In this document: one piece after another, positions 1 through 4,521 of the stretch
Numbering within the stretch: position 1 is the first letter of the stretch
Layout: each line of letters begins with the position of its first letter
Source of the DNA: Actinomycetota bacterium
GTDB taxonomy: Bacteria > Actinomycetota > Thermoleophilia > Gaiellales > Gaiellaceae
Length of the DNA: 7,949 nt
NCBI GenBank assembly: GCA_013812265.1
Contig: JACCTQ010000255.1
Coordinates: forward strand, 1-7,949
Reading direction: 5' to 3'
Notes under the pieces: generated by a model
What the model was told of the DNA's origin: nothing
The model's database searches: none
What the model saw: only the letters and a program-made list of their open reading frames with translations
Made by a program: the position numbers and the translations under genes

Positions 1-323
1 CGACAAGCCTGGGTCCCGTCGTCGTGACCCCGGACGAGCTCGGGGCGCTCTCGCTGAAGATGGTGGCGCGTGTAAACGGCGAGGAGCGCTCACGAGGCGA
101 CCTCGCCGACATGCACCACTCGTGGGACGCGATCGTCGCGCACGCCGCGCGGAACACACGTCTGCGGCCGGGCGACATCCTCGGCTCGGGCACGGTGGGC
201 ACGGGCTGCATCCTGGAGCACGGCGACGGGCGCTGGCTGCTACCCGGGGACGTGGTGGAGCTCGAGGTGGAAGGGATCGGCGTCCTGCGAAACCGGGTGG
301 GCGGCGGGGCCAGTTCCGTGTGA
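1..323 (+). CDS. Fumarylacetoacetate hydrolase (FAH) family protein, C-terminal part (5' end outside window)
   Basis: The reading frame enters at base 3 and ends at TGA 321-323, giving 106 residues. What is seen: VVTPDELG, then VNGEERSRGDLADM, then GDILGSGTVGTGCILE and GDVVELEVEGIG. This matches the C-terminal half of the FAH/MhpD-like fold: the segment between the active-site strands, the 'pGD(v/i)i.(t/s)GT..G' turn, and the final 'GD.ve.ev.giG.l.n.v' strand pair. Family members cleave or hydrate beta-diketo or 2-oxo acid compounds in aromatic degradation, or act as oxaloacetate decarboxylases/acylpyruvases, in the cytoplasm with a divalent metal. The metal-binding E-x-E...D residues normally lie upstream and are not in the window, so substrate and activity cannot be judged. 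No neighbour in the window suggests a catabolic operon. The family call is firm; the exact enzyme is unknown. Confidence 0.88.
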   Translation, partial: TSLGPVVVTPDELGALSLKMVARVNGEERSRGDLADMHHSWDAIVAHAARNTRLRPGDILGSGTVGTGCILEHGDGRWLLPGDVVELEVEGIGVLRNRVGGGASSV

Positions 324-337
324 CCAGCACGCTGTAA

Positions 338-367
338 GCGCAGCGCGCCCCTGGGGGCGCGCTGCGC
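338..367. terminator. GC-rich hairpin between convergent genes, probable bidirectional terminator
   Basis: Bases 338-351 and 354-367 are perfect reverse complements: a 14-bp stem, realistically 13 bp with a CTGG tetraloop. The hairpin begins 14 bases after the FAH stop and lies 18 bases beyond the stop of the - strand gene ending at 386, so it sits where both transcripts would end. Neither side has a T-tract. That is common for terminators in high-GC actinobacteria, but it leaves the mechanism open. Confidence 0.7.
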
Positions 368-385
368 CGGCGTTGCACGTCGCCG

Positions 386-1435
386 TCAGCGAATCTGGAT
401 GTTCCCTCCTTCGAGGGCGTGCTCGCCCGAGTCGTAACCGCTGCTGAGCAGGATGCGGTAGGTGTCCTCGCCCACGCCGGGCTCTGCAAGATCCTTGACG
501 TCGATCTTGAACAGATACGATCCCGCCCCGTCGATCGTCGCGCGGCCGTAGATGCTCGCCTGCTTCCTGTCGGCGCTACAGGTCACCGCCAGGATCTCGA
601 TCGACTTGACCGTCATGCGCCGCGCAGGGCCGTGGTCCTGGTAGGTCTGGTTGCCCGAGGGCTTCCCGTTTGCCGACACCTTGGCGTTGCCGCCGAAGGT
701 GCCCTTGTCGCCGTTGTCGGCCGTGATGCGGCCTCCGTCCGTGATCGTCACCTGACAGAGCGGCGTGCTGACCGGCAGCACCCACGTCTTCGCCGCAACG
801 TCCGAGGGCTCGCCGGCATCCTGCGTCGAGTTGCCGTTGATGTCGGCGTAGGCCTTGATCGCATCGACGCCTGGAAGCTCCGGACCCGTGTAGCAGAAGC
901 GCGCGTTGCCATCCGCGTCCGTGGTCTGCGTACCGCTCTTCGTGGCGGCGCCGGTGACCGAGAACACGACCTTGACGCCCGCGACCGTGTTGCCGAACTG
1001 GTCGCGGACGGTGGCGGTGACGCAGTGCTCCTCGCCGGCGCGGTTCGTGTCCGTGGCGGGCGTGAGCGTCACGCTCGCCGGGACGGCGGGCGCGGCGACC
1101 GTGTCCAGCTTGGTCACGAAGGCGTCGGTGCCGCCGTTGAACGAGCTGTCGTAGGCGCCGGCGGTGGTCGGGAAGTCCGTCGAATAGGTGTAGCCGGTCA
1201 CGTAGGCGCTCCCGGCCGCGTCCACGGCGACGTCCTGGCCGTAGTCGCCGTTGGCTCCGCCCAGGAAGGTCGAGTAAGATCGTCGTCTGCGACGAATGCC
1301 TCGTGAAGAAAGGACTTGAAAACGCTGTGCTCTTGTCTCGCCGCGAGCGCCCGGTACTTTGCGATGGCGTGGTCGTAGGCTGGGAACAGGTAAATCGTCC
1401 CTACGTGTCGTGGAGATTCCTGTTGGTGACTTCAA
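386..1435 (-). pseudogene. C-terminal fragment of an SBBP-repeat secreted protein with Ig-like and post-COAP-1-like module; N-terminus lost
   Basis: The open frame runs from a TTG at 1435 to TGA 388-386 (349 codons), but recognisable protein begins only at YSTFLGG (codon at 1276). The preceding ~53 residues are Arg-rich, match nothing, and no Shine-Dalgarno precedes the TTG. From residue 54: one SBBP repeat (YSTFLGG...AVDAAGSAYVTG...DFPTT...GGTDAFVTKL, 54-111); one Ig-like/Big_1-like domain (121-219) with paired Cys 138 and 181; and a C-terminal module (227-349) with paired Cys 227 and 286 and the signatures YQDHGPA, MTVKS, IYGRATIDG and GGNIQI, resembling the post-COAP-1 domain. SBBP repeats normally come in sets forming a beta-propeller, so one repeat with no signal peptide means the 5' part is missing. 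The likely N-terminus is the fragment at 3590-3228. The module from 'VLPVSTPLC' onward is about 60% identical, by hand alignment, to that of the neighbouring 555-aa protein. Confidence 0.75.
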
Positions 1436-1518
1436 GATTGACGTTGGCTACGTCAATGAGGATGAGCCGTCCACCTCGCGCGCTCAGCGAGCCGAATGGT
1501 GGTTTCAAGCCCGGCGGC
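1280..1518 (-). other. Gene-free stretch with possible decayed coding remnant, unrecognised
   Basis: This lies between the SBBP homology (ends about 1279) and the terminator of the next gene. Reading the - strand, one frame gives a protein-like run GRLILIDVANVNLEVTNR that ends at TAG 1403-1401. From about 1395 a second frame gives IYLFPAYDHAIAKYR followed by SVFKSFLHEAFVADDD, which runs straight into the SBBP boundary. The SBBP piece itself is in the third frame. The composition is less GC-rich than the regulators. I recognise neither run. They may be two pieces of one frameshifted gene remnant brought in when the SBBP gene was disrupted, or they may be chance open frames. Confidence 0.35.
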
Positions 1519-1552
1519 TCGGGCGGGGACGGCCTATCTCGCCCCCGCCCGA
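1519..1552 (-). terminator. Hairpin terminator after the 555-aa secreted protein gene
   Basis: Bases 1519-1528 (TCGGGCGGGG) pair perfectly with 1543-1552 around a 14-base loop. The hairpin starts 11 bases past the TAA stop of the gene ending at 1564. There is no T-tract on the downstream side. Position and stem strength make it the likely end of that transcript. Confidence 0.55.
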
Positions 1553-1563
1553 AACGGTTCGCA

Positions 1564-3231
1564 TTACTTCCTCAGGATGGTGATGTTCCCGCCGCGGAGT
1601 GGCTGGTCGCCCGAGTAGTAGCCGTTGCTCAATAGGATCCCGTAGCGGTCGCCCTTCCCGCTCTTCGTCACGTCGCTGACCTGGATGCGGAAGAAGAACT
1701 GGCCGACACCGTCAATCGTCGCGGTGCCGTAGATCGTCGCTTCGGTGCCCGAACAGGTTACGGCGAGGATGTTGGTCGACTTGACCGTGAACGGCTGAGC
1801 TGGGCCGTGATCCTGGTAGACCTGTTCGCCCTGTGTCGAGCCGTTCTTGGCGACTTTCGCGTTGCCACCGAAGCTTGCACGGTCACCGTTCGCGGCCGTG
1901 ATCCAGCCACCGTCGGAGATCGACACCTGGCAGAGAGGCGTGCTCACTGGCAGCACGTACACCTTCGTTGCCGTGCCTCTCGGTTCGGTGGCCTCCGCCG
2001 TACCATCCTTGTCAGCGTCGACCACGGCACTGATTGTGTCCGTACCAGGGAACTGCGCCGTGTAGCAGAACGTCGCCTCACCGCTCGCGTTTGTTACGGC
2101 GGACCCGGAAGAGGCGGTCCGGCCGAGGGTTGTTCCGGTCACCGTGAAGAACACTCTGTAGTTCGCAGACGGATTCCCCGAGGCGTCTCTGGCTGTCGCC
2201 GTCACACAGTGCTGATCGCCGACGGTGTTCGTGTCGCTTGTTGGGGACACGGTCACGGTGGTCGGGTTAGCCCCTATGTAGATCTTGGTCGCAGTGCCCG
2301 AGGGCTCAAGTGGCTCGACAGTACCGTCCCGGTCCACGTCAGCGGCAGCAGTGATCGTGTCCGTGCCGACGTTAGTACCGGTGTAGCAGTAGATCGCCTG
2401 GCCATTCGCGTCAGTCGTCCTCGTCGAGCTTGTCTGAGGGTTCGCGCCCGTGACGCTGAAGACCACGTTCACGTCGGACTGGTTGATGAGGTAGGCGTTC
2501 CTGACCGTCGCCGTCACGCAATGCTGGTCGCCAACGGTGTTCGTGTCAGTCGCTGGCGCGACGGTCACAGACCCTGCTAGGTCCGAATAGAAATACTCGA
2601 GGACCTGGCCGGCGTCGCTTAGCAATTCTTCTTGGCCGGTTGTCTGCGACCCGAACGTGAACACATGGAAATATGCCCGTCCTTCATCTTGGAAGCTCCC
2701 GCCCGTACTCGGGTAAATAACCGCCTCATAGCGAAGGATTCCTGAAGACGCGCCAGCCTGGAGTGACGTAAGACTGCAACGTCCGAAGCCGTAATTCAGC
2801 GGCGGCGAAGGCTCGCTCAGGTATTTACGACCCTCTACGACTCCGAGCGGAGACTCGATACGAAACGTGATTTGCACGCTCGTCAGCGGCTTTCCAACAC
2901 TCAAGGGGTCGCCGCTTCCAAAATCAGCGCGTCCCGACTCGGTGAAGAAGCCACTATAAGGGCCGATCGCCAAGCCCGTCGCCTGCCAGCTGATCGTTCC
3001 GCTGCCGTCCGCGTTGCAACGAACCTGAAACGCTTGCGTCCCCTGCTCATTCAAACCGGATCTGCACCCGCTCACCGGCGTGTTAGCGCAGCTGTACAGT
3101 TCCTCGCCAAACAGCGTCGGAACGCTGCTGGTCTGAGCAGCCGCACTGTCTGCCATCGCCAGAACCGCCGCGACCGCGAGCGCAGTGGCCGCGAAGGTTC
3201 CCAATCGCCTACTAAAGCTGCGTGACTTCAT
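1564..3231 (-). CDS. Secreted protein: signal peptide, unknown N-domain, two Ig-like repeats, post-COAP-1-like C-terminal module
   Basis: 555 codons, ATG 3231-3229 to TAA 1566-1564. The start is fixed by a GGAGGG site (3243-3238) six bases upstream and by a clear Sec signal peptide (basic MKSRSFSRR, hydrophobic core, likely cut after Ala32, ADSAAA/QTSS). Residues 33-220 form an N-domain with Cys 48, 56, 72 and 152 and an 'ISWQATG.AIGPYSGFFTESG' stretch, a motif I associate with actinobacterial secreted proteins. Two Ig-like (Big_1-like) repeats follow: 221-319 (Cys 238/282) and 324-426 (Cys 342/389), each opening SP/AP-x-(S/T)DTNTVGDQHCVTA and closing CYT. The C-terminal module is 434-553 (Cys 434/493; YQDHGPA, TVKS, ATIYGTATIDG, GGNITI). 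There is no LPXTG, transmembrane helix or catalytic motif, so it is probably an exported structural or adhesive protein. Its ATG overlaps the upstream fragment's stop. It is less GC-rich than the regulators. No specific function can be assigned. Confidence 0.85.
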   Translation of the reverse strand: MKSRSFSRRLGTFAATALAVAAVLAMADSAAAQTSSVPTLFGEELYSCANTPVSGCRSGLNEQGTQAFQVRCNADGSGTISWQATGLAIGPYSGFFTESGRADFGSGDPLSVGKPLTSVQITFRIESPLGVVEGRKYLSEPSPPLNYGFGRCSLTSLQAGASSGILRYEAVIYPSTGGSFQDEGRAYFHVFTFGSQTTGQEELLSDAGQVLEYFYSDLAGSVTVAPATDTNTVGDQHCVTATVRNAYLINQSDVNVVFSVTGANPQTSSTRTTDANGQAIYCYTGTNVGTDTITAAADVDRDGTVEPLEPSGTATKIYIGANPTTVTVSPTSDTNTVGDQHCVTATARDASGNPSANYRVFFTVTGTTLGRTASSGSAVTNASGEATFCYTAQFPGTDTISAVVDADKDGTAEATEPRGTATKVYVLPVSTPLCQVSISDGGWITAANGDRASFGGNAKVAKNGSTQGEQVYQDHGPAQPFTVKSTNILAVTCSGTEATIYGTATIDGVGQFFFRIQVSDVTKSGKGDRYGILLSNGYYSGDQPLRGGNITILRK

Positions 3232-3237
3232 TGCCTA

Positions 3238-3243
3238 CCCTCC
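3238..3243 (-). promoter_or_regulatory. Ribosome binding site deciding the start at 3231
   Basis: On the - strand, GGAGGG lies six bases before ATG 3231. It is the best Shine-Dalgarno in this locus and sits inside the last codons of the upstream fragment. The 555-aa gene is therefore set up for its own translation, or for coupled translation through the ATGA overlap (3231-3228). Confidence 0.7.
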
Positions 3244-3288
3244 GATAGCCGCAGTGACATCGTTCCCCTCTGTCTCGTGATCCGCTTC

Positions 3289-3317
3289 GTTATATGGTCT
3301 AACTTCGTGAAGTAGAA
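3289..3317 (-). promoter_or_regulatory. Candidate promoter for the 555-aa secreted protein gene
   Basis: On the - strand, TATAAC (3294-3289) matches five of six bases of the TATAAT -10 box. It stands in a local AT-rich patch about 58 bases before the ATG. A hexamer TTCTAC (3317-3312) lies 17 bases further up but is a poor -35. The site overlaps the point where the SBBP fragment stops resembling its family, so it may have arrived with the downstream gene. Confidence 0.35.
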
Positions 3318-3590
3318 GCTGTAGCCGCCGCCCTGCGAGTGGAAGCGCACGCGTGCGTCCAGCTGACCCCTGTTGGGGATGAAGGTCGCCGGCAGCTGCG
3401 CGTAGCTGTCTTTGGCCTGGCGCTCGCTGGGCCGGGCGCTCATCGTCGCCGTGGCAGCGCTCTTTGCCTTGACCAGGCGCTCCGGCGCGGCGGCCGAGCT
3501 CGCGGCGGCGAGCTGCAGCAGGGACAGCAGGCCCGCCAGCACCAGCAGGAGCCGGAGCGTGCTTCGGGCAGGAAAGGTCAGAGGCCGCAT

Positions 3591-3714
3591 TCTTTTCCCC
3601 CTTCGATCGCAGGGCGACGCAAGGTGCCCGCCGCAGTTTCCGAAGTAACGCGCTTGGCGCGGCGCGCGTCAATAGGCCGTCTGTCACTTCTCGGCGACGG
3701 CAGGAGCCTCTCGC
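3591..3714 (-). promoter_or_regulatory. Intergenic region with candidate promoter for the SBBP fragment
   Basis: A 124-bp gap between the response regulator stop and the SBBP start, both on the - strand. On that strand TTGACG (3672-3667) is followed after 18 bases by TTACTT (3648-3643), a plausible but imperfect -35/-10 pair about 53 bases before the ATG. The spacer also contains a 6-bp inverted repeat (ACGCGC 3648-3653 with GCGCGT 3664-3669). Nothing else is evident here. Confidence 0.35.
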
Positions 3715-4398
3715 TCACTCGACGATTCCCCGTCGCAGCGCGTAGAGGACGGCCTCCGTGTGGTTTCGCAAGCCCAGCTTTCGCAGCAGGCGCGAGACGG
3801 AGTTCCTCACCGTGCCCGCGCTCAGGTACAGCTCGCGCCCGATCTGAGCGTTGTCCTTGCCGGTGACGATGAGCTCGAGGAGCGTCAGCTCTCGCGGCGT
3901 CAGCAGGAGGTCGTCTTCGGGCTCGCCTCTCTGCGGCCGGCCGCTCCGCCGCAGGTGCTGCAGCAGGCGGGTGATGATCGCGGGCGACACGAGCGACTCT
4001 CCGGCCACCGCGGCCTGGATGCCCACCAGGAGCTCCTGGCCGGAGACGTTCTTGAGCAGGTAGCCGCAGGCTCCGGCCGCGACGGCTTCCATCACATCGC
4101 TCTCCTCGGCCGAGATGGTGAACACGAGCACGCGGGCCTGCGGTAGGCGACTGGCGATGCGCCGGGTCGCCTCCACGCCGCCCATGCCCGGCATGTTGAT
4201 GTCCATCAGGATGACGTCGGGGCGTAGCTCGTCCGCGAGCCGGACGGCGTCCTCGCCGCTGGCAGCCTCACCCACCACGACGACGCCTTCCAGACTCAGC
4301 ACGTGCCTGACGCTCTGCCGGAAGAGGTCGTGGTCGTCCACGACGAGGACGCGAACAGCGTCCTCAGGCGGTGCTGTTTGGAGAGTGAGCTGGAGCAT
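3715..4398 (-). CDS. NarL/FixJ-family (LuxR-type) response regulator
   Basis: 227 codons, ATG 4398-4396 to stop at 3717-3715, a normal length for the family. Receiver domain (residues ~15-130): acidic pair D21 D22 (VLVVDDHDLFR), phospho-acceptor D66 (VILMDINMPGMGG), switch Thr94 (VLVFTIS) and Lys116 (GYLLKNVS), so all phosphorelay residues are present. A GEPEDD-containing linker leads to a GerE-type helix-turn-helix (~165-225: LTPRELTLLELIVTGKDNAQ, LSAGTVRNSVSRLLRKLGL). At the recognition helix the usual VKNHVS is VRNSVS, with Ser replacing His. It would be a cytoplasmic transcription factor phosphorylated by a sensor kinase, but no kinase is encoded in the window, so partner and signal are unknown. 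The ribosome site is weak (AGGA about ten bases upstream). It is divergent from the AfsR-like gene, with 123 bp between starts. Confidence 0.93.
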   Translation of the reverse strand: MLQLTLQTAPPEDAVRVLVVDDHDLFRQSVRHVLSLEGVVVVGEAASGEDAVRLADELRPDVILMDINMPGMGGVEATRRIASRLPQARVLVFTISAEESDVMEAVAAGACGYLLKNVSGQELLVGIQAAVAGESLVSPAIITRLLQHLRRSGRPQRGEPEDDLLLTPRELTLLELIVTGKDNAQIGRELYLSAGTVRNSVSRLLRKLGLRNHTEAVLYALRRGIVE

Positions 4399-4429
4399 CG
4401 AGTCCGCGTCCTGCAGTCGTGCGGGGACC

Positions 4430-4435
4430 TACGAT
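4430..4435 (+). promoter_or_regulatory. Possible -10 box in the divergent region
   Basis: TACGAT fits the TANNNT actinobacterial -10 pattern on the + strand, 86 bases before the GTG at 4522. I see no good -35 about 17 bases upstream, so this is weak. If real, the 11-bp repeat would lie in the transcribed leader of the AfsR-like gene. Confidence 0.2.
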
Positions 4436-4445
4436 GCGGCACTGC

Positions 4446-4466
4446 GCTCAAAAATGGCTCAAAATG
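4446..4466. promoter_or_regulatory. 11-bp-period direct repeat in divergent intergenic region, candidate SARP-type operator
   Basis: GCTCAAAAATG (4446-4456) is followed immediately by GCTCAAAATG (4457-4466). The shared heptamer GCTCAAA therefore repeats with an 11-bp period, leaving 4 bp between copies. A much degraded third copy (CCTCGGAA) begins at 4467. SARP/AfsR-type BTAD regulators are known to bind heptamer direct repeats spaced this way, one helical turn apart. It lies 56 bp before the GTG of the AfsR-like gene and about 50 bp before the response regulator ATG, so it could control either. The A-tracts also stand out in GC-rich DNA. Confidence 0.45.
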
Positions 4467-4521
4467 CCTCGGAAGTGGGAACAGAGGGGTTGGATGCGGC
4501 GGCACGGAGCTTAGGGCGCAA

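Larger units (their letters stand above)
3228..3590 (-). pseudogene. N-terminal fragment of an SBBP-repeat secreted protein (signal peptide plus start of DUF7948-like domain)
   Basis: 120 codons, ATG 3590-3588 to TGA 3230-3228. A purine-rich AAGGGGGA site stands six bases before the ATG. The product has a Sec signal peptide (MRPLTFPARS then LLLVLAGLLSLLQLAAA, residues 1-30), a low-complexity Ala/Lys linker, and then LPATFIPNRGQLDARVRFHS and GGGYSFYFTK (residues 67-96). That last part is the opening of the N-terminal domain ('F.pNRGQ.d..VrF...g.gy.lflt', DUF7948-like) that precedes SBBP beta-propellers. Similarity ends after YFTK, near base 3303; the remaining ~24 residues (HITKRITRQRG...) look like read-through and the frame then stops. 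The matching C-terminus (SBBP repeat onward) is at about 1279-386 on the same strand, so this is most likely the severed head of that gene. It may still be exported as a short peptide, but a function is doubtful. Confidence 0.72.

Noticed and set aside
419..1306. Long + strand open frame (about 295 codons) opposite the SBBP tail
   Set aside because: Arg/Val/Gly-rich with no domain. It mirrors a real - strand gene with SBBP, Ig-like and C-terminal motifs, as expected from high-GC third positions.
1807..2580. + strand open frame of 257 codons inside the 555-aa gene
   Set aside because: No recognisable protein features. The opposite strand has signal peptide, repeats and ribosome site.
1301..3312. 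Matching TCGTGAAG at 1301-1308 and 3305-3312, near both presumed breakpoints, as a target-site duplication
   Set aside because: Eight bases is within chance for this length, and the 1301 copy is about 25 bases away from the point where SBBP homology starts.
4303..4521. Upstream extension of the AfsR-like gene to ATG 4303
   Set aside because: It would overlap 96 bases of the divergent response regulator, and the added residues do not look like the family; homology begins at DFRLLGPLEV after GTG 4522.
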